Positions 18,013 to 26,249 of a stretch of DNA of 64,000 nucleotides are shown here, piece after piece (position 1 is the stretch's first letter; every line of letters starts with the position of its first letter). The stretch comes from Arthrobacter sp. PAMC25564 (GTDB lineage: Bacteria > Actinomycetota > Actinomycetes > Actinomycetales > Micrococcaceae): the NCBI RefSeq assembly GCF_004798705.1, contig NZ_CP039290.1, positions 3,348,001-3,412,000 on the forward strand, in the 5' to 3' direction. The position numbers were made by a program, and so were the translations under genes. The notes below the pieces were generated by a model. It was not told where the DNA came from. It was given only the letters and a program-made list of their open reading frames with translations, and made no database searches.

Positions 18013-18056
18013 CGAAGAAGGGTCCTTCCAGCCTCGGCCGGAGGGACCCTTCTTCG
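18013..18056. terminator. Bidirectional terminator between fadD and pyc
   Basis: A perfect 13-bp stem (18013-18025 with 18044-18056) containing GAAGAAGGGTCC. It sits between the convergent fadD and pyc genes and directly follows the nested palindrome. Confidence 0.8.
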
Positions 18057-18082
18057 TTGCGGTGTGTTGCTACGCGCTGCAG

Positions 18083-21000
18083 CTACTCGACGACGAGCAG
18101 CAGGTCTCCGCCCTGGACCTGTTCCACGGCGCCGACGGCGAGCCGGGAGACGGTGCCGCCCACCGGCGTCGTGATGGAGGCCTCCATCTTCATGGCCTCG
18201 ATGGTGGCGACGGTATCCCCGGCCTTGACCGTGTCTCCGGCCTTGACCGTCAGGGTCACGGCGCCGGCGAACGGCGCGGCCACCTGGCCTGGCTGGGAGG
18301 CGTCGGCACGCTCGGCAGCCTTGACGTTGCTGACCACGGAACGGTCCCGGACCACAACAGGCCGGGACTGGCCGTTGAGCGTGCACATGACAGTGCGCAT
18401 GCCCTTTTCGTCCGGCTCCGAGACCGCCTCGAGGGAGGCGATCAGGCGGACGCCCTTCTCCAGCTCGATCTCGTGCTCGGCGCCGCGCTGCAGTCCGAAC
18501 AGGTAGTCGCGGGTGTCCAGCACCGAAAGGTTGCCGTACGACTCAATGCTCTTCTGGTAGTCCTTGGTGGGACCGGCGAAGAGCAGGCGGTTGAGTGTCT
18601 GCTGACGGGTCGTGGAGTCGCCCCTCAGCGCGGCGCTGTCCTCGGCGCTGAGTTCGACGTCACGGACCTTGATGGTGCGGCCCTGCAGGGCCTTGGTCCG
18701 GAACGGCTCGGGCCAGCCTCCGGGAGGATCGCCCAGCTCACCGGACAGGAAGCCGATCACGGAATCCGGGATGTCGTACTTCTGCGGGTTCTCATTGAAG
18801 TCGGCCGGGTCGGCGTTGAGACCGACGAGGTGCAGGGCCAGGTCGCCCACGACCTTGGAGGACGGGGTCACCTTCACGAGCCGGCCGAGGATACGGTCCG
18901 CGGAGGTGTACATGTCCTCGATCGCCTCGAACCGCTCGCCCAGGCCCAGCGCGATCGCCTGCTGGCGCAGGTTGGAGAGCTGTCCGCCGGGGATTTCGTG
19001 CTGGTAGACCCGGCCGGTGGGGCCCGGCAGCCCGGATTCGAACGGCGCGTACACGCGGCGGACGGCCTCCCAGTAGGGTTCCAAGGCGCAGACGTTCGCA
19101 AGGCTCAGACCGGTGTCCCGGGGAGTGTGAGCCAGGGCGGCAACGAGGGCCGAGGCCGAGGGCTGGCTGGTGGTGCCGGCCAGGGAGGCCGACGCCACGT
19201 CCACCGCGTCCACGCCGGCGTCGACGGCCGCCAGGAGGGTGGCCAGCTGGCCGCCGGCGGTGTCGTGGGTGTGCAGGTGGACCGGAAGGTCAAACCGCTC
19301 CCGCAGGGCCGCTACCAGGCGGGCAGCCGCGGCGGGGCGCAGCAGCCCGGCCATGTCCTTGATCGCCAGGATGTGCGCGCCCGCGTCGACGATCCGCTGT
19401 GCCAGCTCCAGGTAGTAGTCCAGGGTGTAGAGCTTTTCATCGGGATCCAGCATGTCCGCCGTGTAGCAGAGGGCTACCTCGGCGACTGCGGTGCCGGTCT
19501 CACGGACGGCGCGGATGGCCGGAGCCATCTGGTTGACGTCGTTGAGGGCATCGAAGATACGGAAGATATCGATTCCGGTGGCGGCGGCCTCGTTGACAAA
19601 TGCCACCGTGACCTCCTCCGGGTACGGGGTGTAGCCCACGGTGTTCCGGCCGCGGAGGAGCATCTGCAGGCAGACGTTCGGCAGTGCCTTCCGCAAGGCC
19701 GCGAGCCGGTCCCAGGGGTCTTCGCCCAGGAACCGCAACGCGACGTCATAGGTCGCGCCGCCCCAGGCTTCCACCGAGAGCAGCCCGGGCAGCAGCTTCG
19801 AGACGGCAGGGCCGGCCGCGACGAGGTCGCGGGTGCGGACACGCGTGGCCAGCAGGGACTGGTGGGCGTCCCGGAACGTGGTGTCGGTGACGGCGACTGC
19901 AGTCTGCGCGCGCAGGGCCTTGGCGAAGCCCTCCGGCCCGAGCTCCAGCAGCCGCTGGCGTGAGCCCGGCTGGTAGTCCGTGCCCTCCAGCGACGGGAGC
20001 TTCGCGGCCGGATCACTGTGGACCTTGAGCTCGCCGTTGGGCTTGTTGACGGTGACCTCCGCGAGCCAGGTCAGCAGCTTGGTGCCGCGGTCCGCGGAGA
20101 TGCGGGCCTTGAGCAGCTCGGGGCGCTCGTCAATGAACGATGTGGCCACGTTGCCGGCCACAAAGTCCGCATCGTCGAGGACGGCCTGCAGGAAGGAAAT
20201 GTTGGTGGAGACCCCCCGGATGCGGAACTCGGCCAGGGCACGGCGTGCCCTGGCGACGGCGGCCGGGTAGTCACGGCCGCGGCAGGTGAGCTTGACCAGC
20301 ATGGAGTCGAAGTGCGGGCTGATCTCGGCGCCGGAGTACACGGTGCCGCCGTCGAGCCGGACGCCGGCGCCGCCGGCCGAGCGGTAGCCGGTGATCTTGC
20401 CGACGTCGGGCCGGAAGCCGTTGGCGGGGTCCTCGGTGGTGATCCGGCACTGCAGCGCCGCTCCCTTGAGCTGGACGGTCTCCTGCGAAAGTCCCAGGTC
20501 CGCGAGGGTCTCTCCGGCGGCGATGCGCAGCTGCGCCTGGACGAGGTCCACGTCGGTGACTTCCTCGGTCACGGTGTGCTCGACCTGGATGCGCGGGTTC
20601 ATCTCGATGAAGACGTGCTGGCCGGCGCGCTCCCCCACGGTGTCGACCAGGAATTCGACCGTTCCGGCGTTGACGTAGTTCAGCGCCTTGGCGAACTTCA
20701 CGGCATCGCGGTAGAGCGCCTGCCGGATGCCCTCGTCGAGGTTCGGTGCCGGGGCGATCTCGATGACCTTCTGGTGGCGGCGCTGGATGGAACAGTCGCG
20801 TTCGAAGAGATGCATGACGTTGCCCTCGGCATCGGCCAGGATCTGGACCTCGATGTGGCGGGGACGCAGGACGGCCTGCTCCAGGAACATGGTGGGATCG
20901 CCGAACGCCGCGTCGGCCTCGCGCATGGCCGCCTGCAGGGCCTCCGGCAACGCCTCCCGGGTGTCCACCCGGCGCATGCCGCGGCCGCCGCCGCCGGCTA

Positions 21001-21478
21001 CTGCTTTGGCGAAGATGGGGAACCCGATCTCGTCTGCCGCAGCGATCAGCTCAGCGACGTCCTTTGACGGCTGGCTGGACTTGAGCACGGGAACCCCGGC
21101 CAGGCGGGCCGCCTCAAGGGCTGCCACCTTGTTGCCGGCCAGTTCCAATACCTCCGCCGGCGGACCGACGAAGGTGATGCCTGCGGCTTCGGCAGCCCGG
21201 GCCAGGCGGGGGTTCTCGGAGAGGAAGCCGTAACCCGGGTAGATCGCGTCCGCCCCGGATTCCTTGGCCACGCGCACGACTTCGTCGACGTCGAGGTACG
21301 CCCGGACCGGGTGGCCTTCTTCGCCGATCAGGTACGCCTCATCAGCCTTCTGGCGGTGGATCGAGTTGCGGTCCTCATTGGGGAAGACCGCCACAGTCTT
21401 GGCGCCCAGCTCGTAGCTCGCACGGAAGGCACGGATCGCGATCTCGCCGCGGTTTGCCACCAGAATCTTCGAAAACAT
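18083..21478 (-). CDS. pyc: Pyruvate carboxylase
   Basis: A biotin enzyme of 1131 residues that carboxylates pyruvate to oxaloacetate and refills the TCA cycle. The order is biotin carboxylase (about 1-450, with the ATP-grasp glycine loop KAVAGGGGRGMR and the MNPRIQVEHTVTEE site), carboxyltransferase (about 530-830, beginning TDTTFRDAHQSLLATR, with metal-binding HTHDTAGG), the allosteric linker, and a C-terminal biotin carrier with EAMKMEA, whose Lys carries biotin. GCAGGAGAAGC precedes the ATG. A CRP/GlxR-like site lies about 80 bases upstream. Confidence 0.98.
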   Translation of the reverse strand: MFSKILVANRGEIAIRAFRASYELGAKTVAVFPNEDRNSIHRQKADEAYLIGEEGHPVRAYLDVDEVVRVAKESGADAIYPGYGFLSENPRLARAAEAAGITFVGPPAEVLELAGNKVAALEAARLAGVPVLKSSQPSKDVAELIAAADEIGFPIFAKAVAGGGGRGMRRVDTREALPEALQAAMREADAAFGDPTMFLEQAVLRPRHIEVQILADAEGNVMHLFERDCSIQRRHQKVIEIAPAPNLDEGIRQALYRDAVKFAKALNYVNAGTVEFLVDTVGERAGQHVFIEMNPRIQVEHTVTEEVTDVDLVQAQLRIAAGETLADLGLSQETVQLKGAALQCRITTEDPANGFRPDVGKITGYRSAGGAGVRLDGGTVYSGAEISPHFDSMLVKLTCRGRDYPAAVARARRALAEFRIRGVSTNISFLQAVLDDADFVAGNVATSFIDERPELLKARISADRGTKLLTWLAEVTVNKPNGELKVHSDPAAKLPSLEGTDYQPGSRQRLLELGPEGFAKALRAQTAVAVTDTTFRDAHQSLLATRVRTRDLVAAGPAVSKLLPGLLSVEAWGGATYDVALRFLGEDPWDRLAALRKALPNVCLQMLLRGRNTVGYTPYPEEVTVAFVNEAAATGIDIFRIFDALNDVNQMAPAIRAVRETGTAVAEVALCYTADMLDPDEKLYTLDYYLELAQRIVDAGAHILAIKDMAGLLRPAAAARLVAALRERFDLPVHLHTHDTAGGQLATLLAAVDAGVDAVDVASASLAGTTSQPSASALVAALAHTPRDTGLSLANVCALEPYWEAVRRVYAPFESGLPGPTGRVYQHEIPGGQLSNLRQQAIALGLGERFEAIEDMYTSADRILGRLVKVTPSSKVVGDLALHLVGLNADPADFNENPQKYDIPDSVIGFLSGELGDPPGGWPEPFRTKALQGRTIKVRDVELSAEDSAALRGDSTTRQQTLNRLLFAGPTKDYQKSIESYGNLSVLDTRDYLFGLQRGAEHEIELEKGVRLIASLEAVSEPDEKGMRTVMCTLNGQSRPVVVRDRSVVSNVKAAERADASQPGQVAAPFAGAVTLTVKAGDTVKAGDTVATIEAMKMEASITTPVGGTVSRLAVGAVEQVQGGDLLLVVE

Positions 21479-21823
21479 GCTTCTCCTGCATCATTGCGGG
21501 CGTATCGGTAATTCCACACAGTCTCCAAGACCGGCGTAGGCAAACACAAATCATTGTGGCCACGGTCACAGTATTGCGCGTCACGTTTGCCATCCGGGGC
21601 CGGGGCACAGCCTGCGCCCCGGCGTGCGGCTTACCGGTGACGGGCGCAGAAGCGGCCCCAAGGCAGCCGCCGACCTGCCGCCCCGGCGCCGGATGAGACG
21701 GGTTTCGGTGGAGCATCAACATATGATGAAGGGGTGGGTGGCGCACGCACGCCCCGGTTCCGAAGAACGCAGGAGCCGGCACGACCCCGTCTCGGCAACC
21801 GGCGTTAGGTATTGGTCTTTCAA
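21479..21823. other. Divergent regulatory gap between pyc and parA
   Basis: 345 bases without a credible gene. It must hold the pyc promoter on minus and the ParA promoter on plus. Apart from the CRP/GlxR-like palindrome listed separately, I see no conserved RNA structure or riboswitch. Confidence 0.5.
21555..21570. promoter_or_regulatory. CRP/GlxR-like palindrome upstream of pyc
   Basis: Read on minus, TGTGA-CCGTGG-CCACA matches the CRP/GlxR consensus TGTGA-N6-TCACA at nine of ten core positions. It lies 77 bases upstream of the pyc start. GlxR is the cAMP-type global carbon regulator of Corynebacterium; action of a homologue here is inference. Confidence 0.4.
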
Positions 21824-22666
21824 GTGCAAGTAGTCAGCATCAGCAGCCTCAAAGGCGGTGTCGGCAAGACATCAGTGACCACAGGATTGGCGTCCGCGGC
21901 TCTCGCCGCCGGCATTCCCACCCTCGTAGTCGACCTTGACCCCCACGCCGATGCGAGCACTGCCCTGGGCGTCCACCCTGACGGGCAGCTCGACATCGGC
22001 CGGATGCTCAAGGCCCCCCGGCGGGCGCGGCTGGCCGACAATGTTGTCCCCAGCGGCTGGGTGGAACGAGCCCGGGGCAGCGGCTCCCCGGCAGGCTCCC
22101 CGGTACCCATCCTGGATGTGGCCGTGGGCTCCGCCTATACCGGCATCTATGACCGCCCGGATCTTGGCCGCCGCGACCTTCGCCGGCTCTCGGCGGTCCT
22201 GGCCGGAGCGGAAAACTATGAGCTGGTCCTGGTAGACTGCCCGCCTTCGCTCAACGGCCTCACCAGGATGGCATGGTCCGCGAGTGACAAGGTCACCCTC
22301 GTGGCCGAACCCGGCCTCTTCTCCGTGGCCGGCACCGAGCGCACCATGCGGGCAATCCAGCTCTTCCGTCAGGAATTCGCCCCGAATCTCTCACCCGCGG
22401 GCATCGTGGCGAACCGCGTGCGCAGCGCCTCCTCCGAGCACAGCTTCCGGATGGCCGAGATGCAGTCCATGTTTGGCGAACTGCTGCTGTCGCCGGTCAT
22501 TCCGGAACAGGCCAACTGGCAGCAGATCCAGGGTGCGGCCCACTCCGTCCATCATTGGCCCGGAGACTCCGCCAAGAACGCCGCGGCGCTGTTCGATGCC
22601 CTGCTGGCGAACCTGATGAAGTCCACCGGTGCGAACGGCAAGGTCCGGGACCGCAGCCGCCGCTAG
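21824..22666 (+). CDS. Orphan ParA/MinD-family ATPase
   Basis: A P-loop ATPase of 280 residues. The deviant Walker A KGGVGKTS starts near residue 10, Walker A' is VVDLDPHAD near 39, and Walker B is LVLVDCPPS near 134. No parB-like gene is adjacent, so this is not the chromosomal ParAB pair. Such orphans often position other cargo; the cargo here is unknown. I chose the GTG at 21824, which begins the fold; a TTG four codons earlier is possible. No good ribosome site is seen. A strong terminator follows. Confidence 0.85.
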   Translation: MQVVSISSLKGGVGKTSVTTGLASAALAAGIPTLVVDLDPHADASTALGVHPDGQLDIGRMLKAPRRARLADNVVPSGWVERARGSGSPAGSPVPILDVAVGSAYTGIYDRPDLGRRDLRRLSAVLAGAENYELVLVDCPPSLNGLTRMAWSASDKVTLVAEPGLFSVAGTERTMRAIQLFRQEFAPNLSPAGIVANRVRSASSEHSFRMAEMQSMFGELLLSPVIPEQANWQQIQGAAHSVHHWPGDSAKNAAALFDALLANLMKSTGANGKVRDRSRR

Positions 22667-22690
22667 GCAGGCCGCGACCGCCAGGGCTGA

Positions 22691-22729
22691 AACGAAGGCC
22701 GCCTTCCCCGTGGGAAGGCGGCCTTCGTT
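22691..22729. terminator. Bidirectional terminator between parA and merR
   Basis: A perfect 18-bp stem (22691-22708 with 22712-22729) with a three-base loop, located between convergent genes. T-runs are short. Confidence 0.88.
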
Positions 22730-22771
22730 CCAGCTCTCGATGTGCTGACCGGTTCAGGTGGCCGGCCCTGG

Positions 22772-23368
22772 CTAGCCGATCTTGCGGACTGCCCGGCGCT
22801 TGCTTAGTTCGTCGTCGGGAAACGACTGCACGGCGGCATGTTCACTGGGCAGCGCGGCGAGGCTGCCTTCGACTTCACGCCAGACGCGGCCGACCGCGAT
22901 GCCGAAAACACCCTGGCCGCCCTGGACCAGATCAATGACCTCGTCTGCCGAGGTGCACTCATAGACGCTTGCGCCGTCGCTCATGAGTGTGATCTGGGCC
23001 AGGTCCTCGACACCGCGTTCCCGCAGGTGTTCGACGGCGGAGCGGATCTGCTGCAGTGAAACGCCCGTGTCAAGGAGGCGCTTGACGACCTTCAGTACAA
23101 GGATGTCCCGGAAACCGTAGAGCCGCTGGGATCCCGAGCCGGCCGCGCCGCGGACTGCCGGCTCCACCAGCCCGGTGCGTGCCCAGTAGTCGAGCTGGCG
23201 GTAGGTGATCCCCGCGGCCTTGCAGGCGGTGGGGCCGCGGTAGCCCGCGTCCTCATCCAGGACAGGAAGATCCTCGGTGAACAGCAGGCCCTGGGCGCCG
23301 CGGGCGGGCACAGCTACACCGGTCGTCAACGGGTCCCTAAGCTCTCCTGCTTCGCCTTTCGGACTCAC
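22772..23368 (-). CDS. MerR-family transcriptional regulator (Rv1830 type)
   Basis: A 198-residue MerR protein. The helix-turn-helix starts near residue 44 with YRGPTACKAAGITYRQLDYW and the wing has GSGSQRLYGFRDI; a helical region and an acidic C-terminal part follow. No Cys-rich metal site is present, so metal sensing is unlikely. The frame opens at an ATG at 23386, but that extension encodes the ribosome site AAGGAGG itself, so I chose the GTG at 23368. Homologues sit beside ftsR and garA in many actinobacteria and are linked to division or metabolism. Confidence 0.88.
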   Translation of the reverse strand: MSPKGEAGELRDPLTTGVAVPARGAQGLLFTEDLPVLDEDAGYRGPTACKAAGITYRQLDYWARTGLVEPAVRGAAGSGSQRLYGFRDILVLKVVKRLLDTGVSLQQIRSAVEHLRERGVEDLAQITLMSDGASVYECTSADEVIDLVQGGQGVFGIAVGRVWREVEGSLAALPSEHAAVQSFPDDELSKRRAVRKIG

Positions 23369-23438
23369 GTGGATCCTCCTTGTCATGAGCTCCCCTGAGG
23401 AAGTCGCAGCAACAGCTGATTAACGAATCAACCAACAC

Positions 23439-23502
23439 AGTGTGAATCCTGAGTGTGAAATTCATCCGTGTAATTTAGCCGTGGCTGCACTTTCCAGTGT
23501 GA
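23439..23502. promoter_or_regulatory. Three AGTGTGA direct repeats upstream of the merR gene
   Basis: AGTGTGA occurs at 23439-23445, 23452-23458 and 23496-23502, 70-135 bases upstream of the merR start, in the merR/DUF151 gap. The first two are 13 bp apart. This could be a regulator binding array for the merR promoter; no regulator can be named. Confidence 0.35.
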
Positions 23503-23644
23503 CTTGCGCGGCTGCCGTATGCAATGGAAACTTGTACCTCTGACGTTAGGCCTGCCAGCGCCCAAGGTCAAAGACCCCGGCCCTATCGCCTGGGCGTGTC
23601 GAAACTTTCATCCCCGGCTTTAAGCTTCACGGGCTTCGGCCGGT

Positions 23645-24148
23645 TCAGCCGGCAAAGTCTTCAGGCTCGACGTCGTCCAGGAACTCGCGGAAGCGCCGCA
23701 GCTCGCCTTCTTCGTCGACGTCGGGCCCCGGGTGGGTGTCCTCGCCCTCGTCATGCTCGGTGATCCGGACGCCGGCCTCGTCCATGACGGCGTCGGCGCA
23801 CCAGATCCGGCACTTGGCCCGCAGCGCCAGCGCCAGCGCATCCGATGCCCGCGAGCTGACGGTGGCTCCGTTCTCGAATTGCAGCTGGCCGTAGAAGATG
23901 TTGTCCTCCACGGCCACGATGTTGGCGCTCACGATGGTGTGGCCGAGGGCTTCGACCACGTCCACCAGCAGGTCATGGGTCATCGGTCGGGGCGGGACCA
24001 CGCCCTGCTGGGCAAGGGCAATGGCGCTGGCCTCCGGGGTGCCGATCCAGATCGGCACATGGCGTTCACCATGGATTTCCTTCAACAGGACGAGCGGCTG
24101 GTTGGACGGCAGCTCAATCCGCACGCCAACAATCTCCACTTCAATCAT
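23645..24148 (-). CDS. Bifunctional nuclease family protein (DUF151)
   Basis: A 167-residue protein of the DUF151 family, whose plant and thermophile members are reported to have RNase and DNase activity. The core (about 1-130) has the conserved LKEIHGERHVPIWIG segment and the SSRASDALALALR block; an acidic C-terminal tail follows. Its ATG overlaps the ftsR stop by one base (TGATG), so the two are translationally coupled. This matches Rv1828-Rv1829. Its role in actinobacteria is unknown. Confidence 0.9.
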   Translation of the reverse strand: MIEVEIVGVRIELPSNQPLVLLKEIHGERHVPIWIGTPEASAIALAQQGVVPPRPMTHDLLVDVVEALGHTIVSANIVAVEDNIFYGQLQFENGATVSSRASDALALALRAKCRIWCADAVMDEAGVRITEHDEGEDTHPGPDVDEEGELRRFREFLDDVEPEDFAG

Positions 24149-24864
24149 CAGATGTCCATCCTCGAAATGCGGTCCTGGACCAGTGCCTGATGCAGCGACA
24201 GGCAGAGGTCGCTGATTTCCCGCGCAGCCTCGGCGGCACGCGCATGGGAGGCGGCATCCTTGCGCGAGGTCAGCGTGGCCACCGCACGTTCCACCAGCCC
24301 GAATTCACGTTCGGCAGCAGCCTGGAAGGGCCGCAAGTGCCGCGGCTCCAGGCCATGGCTCTCCAGCTTCACGCAGGCACGCGCCACCTGGAGCGCGTGT
24401 TCGTCGAACTTGCCGTTGGCGTGGCTGATCAGGCCGTAGCTCAGGAGCGATTCCAGCAGCGGGACGCTGGCTCCGGACTCCGCCCGGAGCTGTTCCTCGC
24501 TCAGCCGCCGTACGCGGTTCTGCAGTTCGGCGGCGAGCTCCTCGGAGACGATCCGCGGGGACACAGTGACCCCGGGGGAAAGGTTGTCCGGACGCTCGCC
24601 ACGGTCGATCGCCGCAAGGTAGTCCTTGATGACCTTCAGCGGGAGGTACTGGTCCCGCTGGAGAGCCAGCACGAAGCGGAGCCGCTCGACATCGCTCTCC
24701 GAGTACTGCCGGTAGCCGGCAGGCGACCGCTGCGGATTGATGAGTCCCTTTTCTTCGAGGAACCTGATTTTCGACGCTGTCATATTGGGGAAATCGCCAC
24801 TCAGTTGAGCCAGGACCTCCCCGATGTTCAGGACCTGGGGTCCGCGCCGTTCGGCTTGTGCCAT
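24148..24864 (-). CDS. ftsR: MerR-family regulator FtsR (Rv1828 type)
   Basis: A 238-residue MerR-type regulator. The N-terminal domain (about 12-85) contains NMTASKIRFLEEKGLINPQR and the wing GYRQYSESDVERLRF; a long helical C-terminal part follows. In Corynebacterium, FtsR activates ftsZ, and Rv1828 is the tuberculosis homologue. I chose the ATG at 24864, preceded by GGTGG; a TTG and a GTG lie slightly upstream in frame. It is coupled to the DUF151 gene and lies just after the FHA gene. Confidence 0.9.
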   Translation of the reverse strand: MAQAERRGPQVLNIGEVLAQLSGDFPNMTASKIRFLEEKGLINPQRSPAGYRQYSESDVERLRFVLALQRDQYLPLKVIKDYLAAIDRGERPDNLSPGVTVSPRIVSEELAAELQNRVRRLSEEQLRAESGASVPLLESLLSYGLISHANGKFDEHALQVARACVKLESHGLEPRHLRPFQAAAEREFGLVERAVATLTSRKDAASHARAAEAAREISDLCLSLHQALVQDRISRMDI

Positions 24865-24887
24865 TGCCACCGGCAACTACCCCGGAA

Positions 24888-25364
24888 TCAGACGTTGCCT
24901 GCTGCGCGGGCAGGGCTCAGGTAGAAGGTGAGTCGGAACTTCCCGATCTGGACCTCGTTTCCGGACTTCAGTTCCACGCTGTCAACGCGGTCGTGGTTGA
25001 CATAGGTGCCGTTCAGGCTTCCGGTGTCCACAACTTCGAAGCTGCGCGGCGTGCGGCGGAATTCGACATGGCGGCGCGAGACCGTCACGTCATCAAGGAA
25101 GATGTCGGCGTCCGGGTGCCGGCCCGCCGTCGTAACGTCCGAGTCCAGCAGGAAGCGGGCTCCCATGTTGGGTCCGCTGTGGGCGACGAGCAGCGCCGAG
25201 CCGAAGGGAAGGGCCTCGACCGCGGCACGCTCCTCCACAGAAAGCTTCGGTGCGATGGTGGGTTCGTCGCGCACCGGGGTGAGGTTGATCGACGTGGTCT
25301 CCGAAGCCTTCACTCCACCCGTGCCGTAACCGTCACCGGTGTCGTTCCGTTCGTGCCCAAACAT
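24888..25364 (-). CDS. garA: FHA-domain metabolic regulator (GarA/OdhI family)
   Basis: A 158-residue cytoplasmic phospho-switch. The N-terminus has the ETTS motif (residues 22-25) phosphorylated by Ser/Thr kinases in GarA and OdhI. The FHA domain (about 55-150) shows AGRHPDADIFLDD, SRRHVEF and GSLNGTYVN, the phosphothreonine-binding face. Unphosphorylated GarA/OdhI inhibits 2-oxoglutarate dehydrogenase and adjusts glutamate metabolism; phosphorylation makes it bind itself and stop. The ATG at 25364 follows GAGGAGGAC; the longer frame upstream is not family-like. The PASTA kinase at 9 kb is a candidate partner. Confidence 0.94.
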   Translation of the reverse strand: MFGHERNDTGDGYGTGGVKASETTSINLTPVRDEPTIAPKLSVEERAAVEALPFGSALLVAHSGPNMGARFLLDSDVTTAGRHPDADIFLDDVTVSRRHVEFRRTPRSFEVVDTGSLNGTYVNHDRVDSVELKSGNEVQIGKFRLTFYLSPARAAGNV

Positions 25365-25506
25365 TGAGTCCTCCTCATTCGTTGCAGGTGTCCCCCCTGC
25401 AAACAACGCATGCCGTCCGGAAAAGCCTCGCAGATCCGGTGTAGCCCTTCGGCGGGGCGTTGTTTGATGAGTTTTCCCAACGACCCGGCCCAAATGACCC
25501 GTTGCT

Positions 25507-25893
25507 TTAGCCTACCTGCTGTTCGTACTCGGATGCACTCAGCAGCGACTCGACCGCGTCGGCCTCGGCGAGCCTGACTTCCATCAGCCATCCCTCCCCG
25601 TAAGGATCGGAGTTGATCAGCGCGGAGTCGGTGTCGAGGGCCTCGTTGCGGGACACGATCTCGCCGCTCACTGGCGCATAAATGTCGCTGACGCTCTTGG
25701 TGGACTCCACCTCACCCACGACGTCGTTCGCCGTCACCTTTGTTCCAACTTCGGGCATCTGGGCGTAGACGACGTCCCCCAGCGCGTCCTGGGCAAAATC
25801 CGTGATGCCCACACGCACGACGCCGTCGGCGTTCGGGGCGGACACCCATTCGTGTTCTGCGGTGTAGGACAGCTCTTCGGGAATGTTGCTCAT
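25507..25893 (-). CDS. gcvH: Glycine cleavage system H protein
   Basis: A 128-residue lipoyl carrier that shuttles the aminomethyl group between the P and T proteins of glycine cleavage. The lipoylated residue is Lys 66 in EVESTKSVSD, and YTAEHEWV opens the domain. The ATG at 25893 is favoured over the adjacent GTG because GAAAGG is then six bases upstream. No gcvP or gcvT is nearby; a lone gcvH next to garA is the normal actinobacterial arrangement (Rv1826-Rv1827). Confidence 0.96.
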   Translation of the reverse strand: MSNIPEELSYTAEHEWVSAPNADGVVRVGITDFAQDALGDVVYAQMPEVGTKVTANDVVGEVESTKSVSDIYAPVSGEIVSRNEALDTDSALINSDPYGEGWLMEVRLAEADAVESLLSASEYEQQVG

Positions 25894-25984
25894 CACGGGC
25901 CTTTCGTCGGGTCAGTCAGCAATGTCGGGGCGGTTCATGTTCTGTCCGCCGCTGAAAGTATAGGCCGAAGCGGACTGGTCCGGG

Positions 25985-26025
25985 AAACAAAAAACCCCGC
26001 CGTTCCCTTGTCGGGAACGGCGGGG
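25985..26025 (-). terminator. Terminator downstream of tRNA-Pro
   Basis: A perfect 13-bp stem (25995-26007 with 26013-26025), five-base loop, followed on minus by TTTTTTGTTT. It begins ten bases after the tRNA 3' end. Confidence 0.92.
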
Positions 26026-26034
26026 ACTTTCTGT

Positions 26035-26111
<77 letters not shown>

Positions 26112-26249
26112 TTAGTTCCGCCGTTCTCCGCTGCGGTGTTATCCGAAGATTTTCACCTCAGCAGTCCGGCCGAACCACCTCCAAAAGCTTACACGATCCC
26201 GGAGGGTGCCTATGACATTTTCAGGTGCCGCAGGCCCGGTGTGTCGAAA

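Noticed and set aside
18062-19963. 633-codon plus frame antisense to pyc
   Set aside because: Pyruvate carboxylase is unambiguous on minus over this whole interval.
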